Both the position numbers and the translations under genes were made by a program. The notes beneath the pieces are model-generated. The model had not been told where the DNA came from and did no database searches. It saw nothing but the letters and a program-made list of their open reading frames with translations. This document shows positions 36,881 through 45,164 of a stretch of DNA of 64,000 nt, in pieces. Each line of letters opens with the position of its first letter. Position 1 is the stretch's first letter. Source of the DNA: Acholeplasma sp. CAG:878 (GTDB lineage: Bacteria; Bacillota_I; Bacilli_A; RF39; UBA660); assembly GCA_000432255.1 (NCBI GenBank), contig HF989913.1, positions 6,093 through 70,092 on the forward strand, given 5' to 3'.

Positions 36881-36948
36881 AGGTAGCACAATCAACAACT
36901 GGAAATATCTATGGAGGTAGCACAATCAACAACTGGAAATATCTATGG
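36881..36948 (+). repeat. 34-bp tandem duplication within paralog A
   Basis: Two identical units beginning AGGTAGCACAATC at 36881 and 36915. Each adds a +1 shift; with the 98-bp duplication the total is 132 bp, a multiple of 3. Confidence 0.9.
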
Positions 36949-37180
36949 AGTATATGATATGTCAGGTGGAGCTTGGGAGAGAGTAATGGGTAACATGAAG
37001 AACTCAAGTAATACATTCTATTCAAGTAATACTGGATTTACAACTGCTCTAGATGCAAAATATTATGATAGTTATAAATATGACTCATCAAGTAATAAAA
37101 CACATGCAAGAGGAAAATTAGGAGATGCAACAAAAGAGACTTTAGCTACTTTTGGAAACACTAGTGGTGGATGGTATTCA

Positions 37181-37333
37181 GATTACGCTTACTTCCCGAA
37201 CTCAAGCGTCTCTTGGTTCTCTCGTGGTGGCAGCTACGGCAATGGTACTAATGCAGGGGTGTTCAACTTTTACAGCAGCAATGGTGATGTATACGGCAAC
37301 GGTTCCGCTCGTGCTGTGTTGTCGGCACCATAG
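37181..37333 (+). other. Candidate DGR variable region, copy A
   Basis: 51 codons, about half G+C, encoding DYAYFPNSSVSWFS, GGSYGNGTNAGVFNF and GSARAVLSAP. It aligns without gaps to copy B. Differences cluster at codons such as AAC/TTC, AGC/CGC, AGC/GAC, GGC/AAC, AAT/CTT, AAC/TAC, AGC/TCC and AAT/TTT. Silent differences outside these codons (for example TCC/TCT) mean the two were not both copied recently from one template. Confidence 0.62.
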
Positions 37334-37383
37334 ACTTTATAAAGCGAAGCGAAGCAAAGGCTATTTCTCTTTGGCTTGAATAA
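37334..37383 (+). other. Conserved 3' flank with hairpin after variable region A
   Basis: GCGAAGCGAAGCAAAGGC followed by TATTTCTC and TTTGGCTT. The AAGCAAAG and CTTTGGCTT arms can pair with one bulge. The block is shared with the flank of copy B. It may be the target-site hairpin of a retroelement or a transcription terminator. Confidence 0.5.
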
Positions 37384-37393
37384 TGAATAAATA

Positions 37394-37438
37394 ATAAAAG
37401 TATATATTGTGTAATATAAACACATATATACTTTTTTT
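37394..37438. terminator. Long A/T hairpin, repeated element copy 1 (bidirectional terminator)
   Basis: AAAGTATATAT-TGTG and CACA-TATATACTTT arms with T runs on both strands. Nearly the same 44-45 bases occur at 60421-60465. Confidence 0.75.
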
Positions 37439-37494
37439 CTTTTACTCTTCCTTATTTTGTCGAAATATAGTATAATTATATTGGAGGGATGAAT

Positions 37495-38460
37495 GTGGAA
37501 CAATTTTTTAAAACATTAACAGAACTAATAAAACAAAGTAAGTATATATTAATTGAAACACATGCTAATCCTGATTTTGATGGATTAGGTTCTGCTATAG
37601 CACTACAACAATTTATTAATAAAATAGGAGTAGAAAACTATATTATACTAAACAAAAGAAATATAAATGAATCATTAAAGAAAGCATTTAATTTATTAGA
37701 TAAAAAAAACATAAAATATCAAACAATTACAAAAACTGAGGCTTTGAAAAATATAGATAGAACTTTATTAATTATATTAGATACACATAAAAAACAAATG
37801 TTAGAATGCCCACAAACTGTAGATAAATGTAATAATATAGTTGTTTGTGACCACCACATTAAAAGTAAAGACAATATAAAAAATACAAGCATTAGTTACA
37901 TAAATTCTAATATGTCTAGTACAGTTGAAATAATAACTAATTACTTAAGATTTGTAAATTTTAAAGTAAATGAAATTATTGCTACATTTTTATTAGTGGG
38001 GTTAGAGGTAGATACTAATACATTTAAATTAAAAACAACAGATAAAACTTATGAAACAGCAGCATACTTAACTAAACTAGGTGCGGATAGTATTTTAAAA
38101 CAAGAATTACTAAAGCAATCAAAGGAATATTATTTAAAAAAGCAAAAATTAATTGAAAAAAGTTTTATGTTAAATAAAAATACTGCTGTTTGTATATTTG
38201 ATGAAAATATATATGAAAAAAGAGATTTGGCTATTGTAGCTGAAGAATTATTACAATTTGAAAATGTAGAGGCATCTTATGCTATAGGATATGTAAACAA
38301 AAATATCATTGGTATAAGTGCTAGATCAATAGGAACAGTTGATGTTGAAGCCATAATGACTAAATTAGGTGGCGGAGGACATATAAATGAAGCAGCTGCT
38401 CAATTAGATGGATTAACTTTAAAAGAAGCGTTTGAAAACTTAAAAAAAGTTTTAGAATAA
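37495..38460 (+). CDS. DHH-DHHA1 phosphoesterase (GdpP/NrnA-like, lacking N-terminal GdpP domains)
   Basis: 321 residues. DHH motifs: ETHANPDFDGLGSA, LDTHKK, VVCDHHIKS and a later Asp; DHHA1 with GGGGHINEAAAQ at the C-terminus. The place before rplI-dnaB is that of gdpP, a c-di-AMP phosphodiesterase, but the membrane, PAS and GGDEF parts are absent, so nanoRNase/pAp or pApA hydrolysis is equally possible. GTG 37495 has correct spacing from GGAGGG; an ATG two codons upstream is too close. A TATAAT lies at 37471-37476. Confidence 0.87.
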   Translation: MEQFFKTLTELIKQSKYILIETHANPDFDGLGSAIALQQFINKIGVENYIILNKRNINESLKKAFNLLDKKNIKYQTITKTEALKNIDRTLLIILDTHKKQMLECPQTVDKCNNIVVCDHHIKSKDNIKNTSISYINSNMSSTVEIITNYLRFVNFKVNEIIATFLLVGLEVDTNTFKLKTTDKTYETAAYLTKLGADSILKQELLKQSKEYYLKKQKLIEKSFMLNKNTAVCIFDENIYEKRDLAIVAEELLQFENVEASYAIGYVNKNIIGISARSIGTVDVEAIMTKLGGGGHINEAAAQLDGLTLKEAFENLKKVLE

Positions 38461-38463
38461 AAA

Positions 38464-38584
38464 AGGTTAAAAAATTAATAATATTTTTAATATTAAAATA
38501 TATTAACCAATAAATAAATTTTGTTAGTTAAAAACTAACTAGAAAGATTAATAAATTGTAAATTAGGGATAACTTACAATTTAT
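38464..38584 (+). promoter_or_regulatory. Three-hairpin leader before rplI
   Basis: The 144-bp gap holds GGTTAA...TTAACC (38465-38508), GTTAGTT-AAA-AACTAAC (38523-38539) and an 11-bp perfect stem ATAAATTGTAA / TTACAATTTAT (38551-38584). None has a T run. The cluster may regulate rplI-dnaB or be an mRNA processing site. Confidence 0.45.
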
Positions 38585-38604
38585 ATTATAAAAGAGGCGA
38601 TAAA

Positions 38605-39045
38605 ATGAAAATTATTTTTATTGAAAATATAAAAGGAAAAGGAAAAGTAGGAGATATAAAAGAAGTAAAAGATGGATTTGCTGAATTTTTAATCAAAGAA
38701 AAAAAAGCAATAATGGCAACTCCTGGCAATATTAAAAGTTATAACAATAAAAAACAAAGAGAAAAAGAAGAAGAAGACGAATTAGTTAATAAGTTAGAAA
38801 CAGTAAAAGAAAAACTAGAAAAAGAGATAATTAAAATTAAAGTTAAAGTAGGAAAAGAAGACAAAGTATTTGGAAGTGTTAGTAGTAAACAAATATTAAC
38901 AGCCTTAAAAGAAAAAGGATACAATCTAAATAAAAATCAAATAATAATTAATAATCCTATTTCCTCTTTAGGTTATCATAAAGTAATAATTGAATTACAT
39001 AAAAGAGTAAAAGCAGTAATTAATGTTGAATTGATAGGTGATTAG
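38605..39045 (+). CDS. rplI: 50S ribosomal protein L9
   Basis: 146 residues. N-terminal rRNA-binding domain KIIFIENIKGKGKVGDIKEVKDG, a long charged connecting helix (NKKQREKEEEDELV), and a C-terminal domain with FGSVSSKQI. It starts after AGAGGCGAT. It abuts dnaB: the stop is followed immediately by the dnaB ATG. Confidence 0.96.
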   Translation: MKIIFIENIKGKGKVGDIKEVKDGFAEFLIKEKKAIMATPGNIKSYNNKKQREKEEEDELVNKLETVKEKLEKEIIKIKVKVGKEDKVFGSVSSKQILTALKEKGYNLNKNQIIINNPISSLGYHKVIIELHKRVKAVINVELIGD

Positions 39046-40392
39046 ATGAAAGAACAAAATATACCACAAAATATTGATGCTGAACAAGCAGTTTTAGGGT
39101 CAATGTTTTTATCTAAATTTGCTTTAGAAAAATGTTTAGAAACATTATCCAGTGAATTATTTTATTTAGATAGTCATAGTAAAATATTTACAGTTATAAA
39201 AGAATTAAATGAAAATAACCAAGCAGTAGACATGATGACTGTTACAGAAAGTCTAAAAAAAAGAAAATGGTTAGACAATGTAGGTGGAATAGAATATCTA
39301 ACTAAGGTAGCTAAAAGTGTTCCAACTGCTGCTAATGTAAGTGAATACATTAAAATAGTTGAAGAAAAAGCAATTTTAAGAAGATTAATTGAAGAAGGTA
39401 CTCAAGTAATAACAGAAGCATATAACTCAACTGAAAGTATCAATGATATTTTAGATAATGCAGAGAGAAAAATATTAAATGTTGTTAAAACAAGACAAGG
39501 AACAGAGTTCAGATCAATCCAAGATGTTTTATTTAAAACTCAAAATGATTTGGAAAAATTATCAAAAAATAAGGGCGAATTAACTGGTATAACAACTGGC
39601 TATAATAATTTAGATAAAATAACATCCGGCCTACACCCTAATGAATTAATAATCCTAGCAGCAAGACCTGGTATGGGAAAGACTGCATTTGCTCTTAATT
39701 TAGCAACTAATATGGCTATTCTAGGGAAAAAAACAGTTGCCATATTTAATATGGAAATGAGTGCGGAACAGCTTGCTATGAGAATGTTATCTTCAGTTGG
39801 ACAAATTGATAATAATAAATTAAAAACTGGTAATTTACAACACAATGATTGGAAAAAAGTAAACGAAGCAATTAGTAAATTAGCTGATACTAAAATATAT
39901 ATGGACGATACAGCAGGTATGAAAATAAGTGAGATTAGAGCAAAATGTCGTAGATTAGCAACTATGAAAGATGGATTAGATGCTATAATAATTGATTACT
40001 TACAGTTAATTCAAGGAAGTGACAGATATAAAGGAAACAGAGTTCAAGAAGTAACAGAAATATCTAGAGCATTAAAAACTTTAGCAATGGAATTACATGT
40101 ACCAGTAATCGCTTTATCACAATTATCAAGAAGTGTTGAAAGTAAAGGAAGAGCTGATAAACGACCAATTTTAAGTGATTTAAGAGAATCTGGTTCAATT
40201 GAGCAAGATGCCGATATCGTAGCTATGTTACACAGAGAAGATTACTACAATAGAGAATTAATTGAAAATGAAAATATTAGTAGAGCAACACTTATCATTG
40301 CAAAACACCGTAATGGACCAACTACTGATTTAGATTTTATTTTTAAAACAAATACAAGTACATTTAATGCAACAGAAATAGAAGGTGAATAA
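39046..40392 (+). CDS. dnaB: Replicative DNA helicase
   Basis: 448-residue DnaB-type hexameric helicase (called DnaC in Bacillus). N-terminal domain NIDAEQAVLGSMFL; RecA-like ATPase with Walker A ARPGMGKTAFALN, Walker B LDAIIIDYLQL, and QLSRSVESK...LSDLRESGSIEQDAD near the C-terminus. It follows rplI directly. Its TAA overlaps the next ATG by one base. Confidence 0.97.
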   Translation: MKEQNIPQNIDAEQAVLGSMFLSKFALEKCLETLSSELFYLDSHSKIFTVIKELNENNQAVDMMTVTESLKKRKWLDNVGGIEYLTKVAKSVPTAANVSEYIKIVEEKAILRRLIEEGTQVITEAYNSTESINDILDNAERKILNVVKTRQGTEFRSIQDVLFKTQNDLEKLSKNKGELTGITTGYNNLDKITSGLHPNELIILAARPGMGKTAFALNLATNMAILGKKTVAIFNMEMSAEQLAMRMLSSVGQIDNNKLKTGNLQHNDWKKVNEAISKLADTKIYMDDTAGMKISEIRAKCRRLATMKDGLDAIIIDYLQLIQGSDRYKGNRVQEVTEISRALKTLAMELHVPVIALSQLSRSVESKGRADKRPILSDLRESGSIEQDADIVAMLHREDYYNRELIENENISRATLIIAKHRNGPTTDLDFIFKTNTSTFNATEIEGE

Positions 40393-41990
40393 TGAAAAAA
40401 TATATACCTTACATTGTAATATTAACAATCACAGTAATATCATTTTTCCTAATTCAAAATTATGGAAAAACAAAATATCCGAACGAATATTATAATGTCT
40501 ATATTGATGAAAAGTTAATAGGTACTATAAAATCAGAAAAAGAATTAGATGATTATATAGATAAAGTAACTAGTCATTATATCAATGTAGAGACAAAAGA
40601 AGATAAATATTATATTTATGAAGACGGAAAGATAAAAGAAGAAACTGCTAATATAATATCTTCTAATAAAAAAGAAAATTTATCTTATGGCGAAGATGAG
40701 AATGGTAAATATGTTATTTTGACAACTGAAAAAGGAGAATACATAAATACCGTCTACACGCCAAGTGGTCTTCGAACTGAAAAAATATTAACATATAAAA
40801 ACAAATTAGATAGTGTAGAAGACATATATAAAAAAATTCAAGACACTAAACCTTTTACAATCAAAGGATATCAATTTACTATAAAAAAAGGTGACAAAAC
40901 AAAATATATATATGTTACAAATCAAGATATCTTTGAAAAAGCAGTTAATTCATTAATTGAAACTTATGTCGGTGAGGATATTTATAGCAATTATTTAAAT
41001 GATACTCAAGAAGAAGTTAAAACAACCGGTTCAATTGTTGAAAATGTATATATTGAAGAAGAAATCACTTTTAAAGAAAAACAAATTCCTATTAATGAGG
41101 TTATATATAGTGATGAACGTTTATTAGCGCAATATTTATTATTCGGTAATGAACCTAAAACAACAATTTACAAAGTTGGTAAAAATGAAATGATTGAAGA
41201 TATTGCTTTAAATAATAAAATCAGCACAAAAGAGTTTTTAATTTCTAATCCAGAATATAAAACAGCAAATAGTTTAATTAAAGAAAACAGTGAAGTAAAT
41301 ATCAAAGAAACAAATCCTCAATTAAGTGTTGTAAGTGAACAATATGTCGTTGAAGATAAAATAAATGAATATAAAACAACATATAAATATGATAGTAATA
41401 AATACGTTGGTTATACTGAAGTAATTCAAAAAGGTGAGAATGGACTAGAAAGAGTTAGTCAAAGAATAAAAGTGGTTAACGGAAGTACAGTTTATGTTGA
41501 ACCAAAAGGAAAAGAAGTATTAAAAACAAGTGTTGATAAAATTGTCTTAAAAGGAGATAAATTTATTCCTAATGTTGGAGATTTAACAAACTGGGCTTGG
41601 CCTAGTGAAAGTGGATATACAAATACTGATGGTTGGGGATGGAGAATCCATCCAATTACTGGAGAACGTTCTTTCCACTATGGAATTGATATAGCCGGAA
41701 CAGGTTATAATTCGGATGTTTACTCTGCTAATAATGGAACAGTTGTTGTAGCAAGTAACAGATATGACTTTGGTAATTATATTATAGTTGACCACAATAA
41801 TGGTTATTATACTTTATATGGTCATATGAACAAGTTTGCTAAAGGAATTAAAGTAGGAACAACAGTTGCTAAAGGACAATTAATAGGTTATGTTGGTTCA
41901 ACTGGATATTCAACTGGTCCACATATTCACTTTGAGGTATGGAAAGATTGTCGTTATTGTAGAGTTAGTCCATGGAGCATTTACCGATGA
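40392..41990 (+). CDS. Membrane-anchored M23 peptidase with G5-like and LysM-like domains
   Basis: 532 residues. One N-terminal TM helix; a long extracytoplasmic region with a LysM-like segment (TIYKVGKNEMIEDIALNNKI, about residue 255) and a G5-like region (TTYKYDSNKYVGYTEVIQKG, GSTVYVEPKGKEVLKT). The C-terminal M23 domain has GWGWRIHPITGERSFHYGID and HIHFEVW. Probable peptidoglycan endopeptidase. It overlaps dnaB by 1 bp and its stop overlaps the next start (ATGA). Confidence 0.9.
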   Translation: MKKYIPYIVILTITVISFFLIQNYGKTKYPNEYYNVYIDEKLIGTIKSEKELDDYIDKVTSHYINVETKEDKYYIYEDGKIKEETANIISSNKKENLSYGEDENGKYVILTTEKGEYINTVYTPSGLRTEKILTYKNKLDSVEDIYKKIQDTKPFTIKGYQFTIKKGDKTKYIYVTNQDIFEKAVNSLIETYVGEDIYSNYLNDTQEEVKTTGSIVENVYIEEEITFKEKQIPINEVIYSDERLLAQYLLFGNEPKTTIYKVGKNEMIEDIALNNKISTKEFLISNPEYKTANSLIKENSEVNIKETNPQLSVVSEQYVVEDKINEYKTTYKYDSNKYVGYTEVIQKGENGLERVSQRIKVVNGSTVYVEPKGKEVLKTSVDKIVLKGDKFIPNVGDLTNWAWPSESGYTNTDGWGWRIHPITGERSFHYGIDIAGTGYNSDVYSANNGTVVVASNRYDFGNYIIVDHNNGYYTLYGHMNKFAKGIKVGTTVAKGQLIGYVGSTGYSTGPHIHFEVWKDCRYCRVSPWSIYR

Positions 41991-42736
41991 AGTTTAGTGT
42001 ATTAGCAAGTGGTTCTAAAGGAAACTCCACATTTATAGAAACAAATGAAACAAAAGTATTGATAGACTTAGGTATGAGTAGTTTATATATTGAAAAAAAA
42101 TTATTTTGTTTAGGGATAAACCCTAGTGAAATAAACGCAATATTTATAACTCATACCCATGTCGATCATATAACCGGTTTAAAGGTATTTTTAAAAAAAT
42201 ATAAAACAAAAGTATATTTAACTAATAAAATGTATGAAGAATTAAAAGATATAGTAAATAACTATTGCATAATAAATGAAGGTGTTTCTATAAATGATTT
42301 AGAAGTAAAAACATTTAAGACTTCTCATGATGCCTCTGATTCCTTAGGATTTATCTTAAAAAACAATAATCAAGAATTAGTTTATATAACAGATACCGGT
42401 TATATTAATTCTAAAAATCACGAATTATTAAAAAATAAAGACTGTTATATAATTGAAAGCAATCATGATGTTTCAATGCTTATGAATAACCCACATTACC
42501 CACATCACATTAAAATTCGTATTTTAAGTGATAAAGGACATTTATCAAATATAGATTCAGCAAATTATATGAATATATTTTTTGGAGAAAAAACTAAACA
42601 AGTAGTATTAATTCATTTAAGTGAAAATAATAATACTAAAGAATTAGCTTATAGTACAATGAGAGATAAATTAAATGAAAACATAAAAATTACTATAAGT
42701 AGTCAAGATGAAGAAACAGAGTTGTTGGAAGTATGA
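41987..42736 (+). CDS. MBL-fold metallohydrolase (YycJ/WalJ-like)
   Basis: 249 residues. Metallo-beta-lactamase motifs: KFSVLASGSKGNSTFIE at the N-terminus, FITHTHVDHITGL (HxHxDH) near residue 55, and further His/Asp ligands (DTGYI, SNHD, HLS). In Bacillus YycJ/WalJ sits in the walRK region and is followed by rlmH, as here. Probable nuclease-type MBL. The true start is ATG 41987, overlapping the preceding stop. Confidence 0.9.
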   Translation: MKFSVLASGSKGNSTFIETNETKVLIDLGMSSLYIEKKLFCLGINPSEINAIFITHTHVDHITGLKVFLKKYKTKVYLTNKMYEELKDIVNNYCIINEGVSINDLEVKTFKTSHDASDSLGFILKNNNQELVYITDTGYINSKNHELLKNKDCYIIESNHDVSMLMNNPHYPHHIKIRILSDKGHLSNIDSANYMNIFFGEKTKQVVLIHLSENNNTKELAYSTMRDKLNENIKITISSQDEETELLEV

Positions 42737-43164
42737 AATTAATATGTGTAGGTAAAATAAAAGAAAATTATTTAAAAGATGCTATAAATGAATACTTAAA
42801 AAGATTAAGTAAATATACCAAATTAGAAGTAATAGAACTAAAAGATAGCAATATTAACGATGAAGAAGAACTAATTTTAAAACACATAAACAATAATGAT
42901 TTTGTTGTCACATTAGAAATAGAAGGAAAGATGTTGAGTTCAAAAGAGTTATCAAAAAAATTAGAAGAATGGTTTATAAATAGTTATAATATTGTATTTG
43001 TTGTTGGAGGCTCTTGTGGGTTATCAGAAAATGTAAAAAAAAGAAGTAATTATAAAATTTCATTTTCTAAATTAACATTTCCTCATCAATTATTTAGAGT
43101 TATTTTATTAGAACAAATATATAGAAGTTTTAAAATAATAAATAACGAAACATATCACAAATAG
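42733..43164 (+). CDS. rlmH: 23S rRNA (pseudouridine1915-N3) methyltransferase
   Basis: 143 residues, close to the usual 155-160. SPOUT-fold enzyme; motifs KLICVGKIKENYLKDAINEYLKRLS, FVVGGSCGLSENV (SAM-binding knot) and the C-terminal LTFPHQLFRVILLEQIYRSFKI. It overlaps the MBL gene by 4 bp. Confidence 0.95.
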   Translation: MKLICVGKIKENYLKDAINEYLKRLSKYTKLEVIELKDSNINDEEELILKHINNNDFVVTLEIEGKMLSSKELSKKLEEWFINSYNIVFVVGGSCGLSENVKKRSNYKISFSKLTFPHQLFRVILLEQIYRSFKIINNETYHK

Positions 43165-43183
43165 GCTTTAGACCTATTTTTTT
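43159..43183 (+). terminator. Terminator after rlmH
   Basis: AAATAGG / CCTATTT stem with a 7-nt loop and T run, overlapping the rlmH stop. Confidence 0.85.
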
Positions 43184-43245
43184 AAAATTTTATTAATAAG
43201 AATGTATAAATTACTAAAAACTAACCAATATGAAATAGGTGAAAT

Positions 43246-43776
43246 ATGAAAAAGACAATATTTTATATTATAATAGTTGCAGTAATTTATTTTTTAATAG
43301 GAGCAGCGACAAGTTATGCTATTCCAAATACAAATATAAGAATTAGAGTAATTGCTAATTCTGATAGTAAATATGATCAAAATATAAAAATGAAAGTAAA
43401 AGAAGAAATACAATACGATTTATACAACTTATTAAAAGATACAAAAGGAATAGATGAAGCAAGAAAAATAATTAACAATAATTTAACCAATATTGATTAT
43501 AAAATATCAAACGTGTTAAAAGCGAATAATTATCCATTAGATTATAAAATTAATTATGGATTAAATTACTTTCCTAGTAAAGAATATAAGGGAGTAACTT
43601 ATGAAGAAGGATATTATGAATCATTAGTAGTAACCTTAGGAGAAGGAAAAGGCGCTAATTGGTGGTGTGTTTTATTCCCACCATTATGCTTAGTAGAAGC
43701 AAGCGATAATTCTCAATCATCAAATGATATTGAGTATACATCATATGTAAAAGAGTTATTTGACAAGTACTTGTAA
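43246..43776 (+). CDS. spoIIR: Stage II sporulation protein R
   Basis: 176 residues. A signal/anchor helix is followed by the SpoIIR core: NIRIRVIANSDSKYDQ, then a helical middle and YESLVVTLGEGKGANWWCVLFPPLCLVEA. In Bacillus SpoIIR is secreted from the forespore and triggers SpoIIGA processing of pro-sigma-E. Its presence suggests a sporulating, or recently sporulating, lineage. It starts after AATAGGTGAA. Confidence 0.93.
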   Translation: MKKTIFYIIIVAVIYFLIGAATSYAIPNTNIRIRVIANSDSKYDQNIKMKVKEEIQYDLYNLLKDTKGIDEARKIINNNLTNIDYKISNVLKANNYPLDYKINYGLNYFPSKEYKGVTYEEGYYESLVVTLGEGKGANWWCVLFPPLCLVEASDNSQSSNDIEYTSYVKELFDKYL

Positions 43777-43797
43777 AATAAAACTCTTTTTTTTTAA
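43750..43797 (+). terminator. Terminator overlapping the spoIIR end
   Basis: AGAGTTATTT and AAATAAAACTCT arms with the palindrome ACAAGTACTTGT between, followed by eight or nine T. Confidence 0.6.
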
Positions 43798-43831
43798 AGA
43801 AAAATATTATATAATATAATTGGTGATTATG

Positions 43832-45151
43832 ATGAATGAAAGTTATAGTTTTATTAAAAATTTAAATCTTAAGTATAATGATAGTGTAGTAGTTGGAGTA
43901 TCTGGTGGTCCAGATTCAATGGTATTGTTATATTTATTAATAAAACTTAAAAAATCAATGGATATTCAAATCATTTGTGCCCATGTAAATCATAATGTAA
44001 GGAAAGAAAGTGTCGACGAAGAAAAATTCGTTTGTGAATACTGCAGACAAAACGGAGTAATATTTGAAAGCATGACAATTGAAAATTATGGAGATGATAA
44101 TTTTCACAACGAAGCAAGAACAATTCGTTACAATTATTTTGAAAAATTAGTTTTAAAATATCATGCGAAATATTTATTTACCGCCCATCACGGCGATGAT
44201 TTAATGGAAACTATTTTAATGAGAATTACAAGAGGTTCTACATTGAGAGGTTATAGTGGATTCTCAAGAGTAATTAATAGAGATGGTTATAAAATAGTAA
44301 GACCATTAATTAATTTAACTAAAGATGAAATTGCCAATTTTGCTAACGAAAATAATATTAAATATGTCATTGATTCTTCAAACTTAAAAGATAAATATAC
44401 TAGAAATCGTTATCGTAAGTATGTATTACCACAATTAAAAAAAGAATCTCCAAATGTTCATTTAAAATTTTATAAGTTTAGTCAAACTTTATTAGAATAT
44501 GATGATTATGTTTCAAAACAAACCGAAAAAATAATTAACAAAGTATGTCCACAAAATATATTAAATATTGAAGAATTTTTAAAATTAGAGCATATTATTC
44601 AAATGAAAATAATATATCATATGTTAGAAAATATTTATCAAGATGATTTGATGTTAATAACAAATAGGCATACAAATTTAATTTATAATCTTATTTTATC
44701 TGACAAAACAGATACTGAAATTCATTTGCCAAATAATATTGCTGGAGTTAAATCATATAATAATTTTTTCTTACAACCTATTACTAATACCGATGCTTAT
44801 GAAATTGAAATATCTACATATGTAAATTTACCTAATGGAAAAAATATTGAAGTGGTTAAAGCAAGTGATTCTGATGGAAATGATATATGTAGATTAAACA
44901 CAAAAGAACTAACACTTCCTTTATATGTAAGAACGCGTCGTGATGGCGATAAAATGGCAGTAAAAGGAATGTTAGGAAGTAAAAAAATTAATGATATATT
45001 TACAGATTGTAAAGTTAATATGAATAATCGAAAAATGTGGCCAGTTGTTATGGATAGCGCAGATAATATAGTTTGGTTACCAGGATTAAAAAAATCTAAA
45101 TTTAATAAAACAAAAGACGAAAAGTATGATATAATACTTAAGTACTATTGA
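43832..45151 (+). CDS. tilS: tRNA(Ile)-lysidine synthase
   Basis: 439 residues. PP-loop ATP pyrophosphatase motif VVGVSGGPDSMVLL at about residue 25; ITRGSTLRGYSGF and the DSSNLKDKYTRNRYRKYVLP segment; C-terminal TilS domain with YVRTRRDGDKM. It converts C34 of tRNA-Ile2 (CAU) to lysidine; a candidate substrate tRNA is at 20518. Start chosen at ATG 43832 (GGTGA, 5-base spacing); ATG 43829 is possible. It precedes ftsH as in Bacillus, but without the intervening hpt. Confidence 0.94.
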   Translation: MNESYSFIKNLNLKYNDSVVVGVSGGPDSMVLLYLLIKLKKSMDIQIICAHVNHNVRKESVDEEKFVCEYCRQNGVIFESMTIENYGDDNFHNEARTIRYNYFEKLVLKYHAKYLFTAHHGDDLMETILMRITRGSTLRGYSGFSRVINRDGYKIVRPLINLTKDEIANFANENNIKYVIDSSNLKDKYTRNRYRKYVLPQLKKESPNVHLKFYKFSQTLLEYDDYVSKQTEKIINKVCPQNILNIEEFLKLEHIIQMKIIYHMLENIYQDDLMLITNRHTNLIYNLILSDKTDTEIHLPNNIAGVKSYNNFFLQPITNTDAYEIEISTYVNLPNGKNIEVVKASDSDGNDICRLNTKELTLPLYVRTRRDGDKMAVKGMLGSKKINDIFTDCKVNMNNRKMWPVVMDSADNIVWLPGLKKSKFNKTKDEKYDIILKYY

Positions 45152-45164
45152 GAAAGGAGATTTT

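Larger units (their letters stand above)
35872..37333 (+). pseudogene. Variable surface protein gene, paralog A, 5'-truncated and frame-disrupted
   Basis: Begins in mid-domain with an Ig-like module (TVKVNKGTTQEIKDYF, GDHTVKCTATG), then DGTKWVYSDGNQTNWYNY, ALWYVWLPRYKYKKF, HPAFTFGNTELTGFWVGKFE and the FGE/C-lectin-like C-terminal half ending SARAVLSAP. The frame is broken twice by tandem duplications of 98 bp (36489-36684) and 34 bp (36881-36948); deleting one unit of each restores one open frame to the stop at 37331. No start codon, signal peptide or promoter precedes it. The protein type is common as a hypervariable surface or phage-type target in gut Bacillota. Confidence 0.72.

Noticed and set aside
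34800..37490. Replication origin at the strand-polarity switch
   Set aside because: No dnaA, dnaN or DnaA-box cluster was seen, and the switch coincides with a suspicious head-to-head junction. The polarity pattern itself is kept as part of the junction finding.
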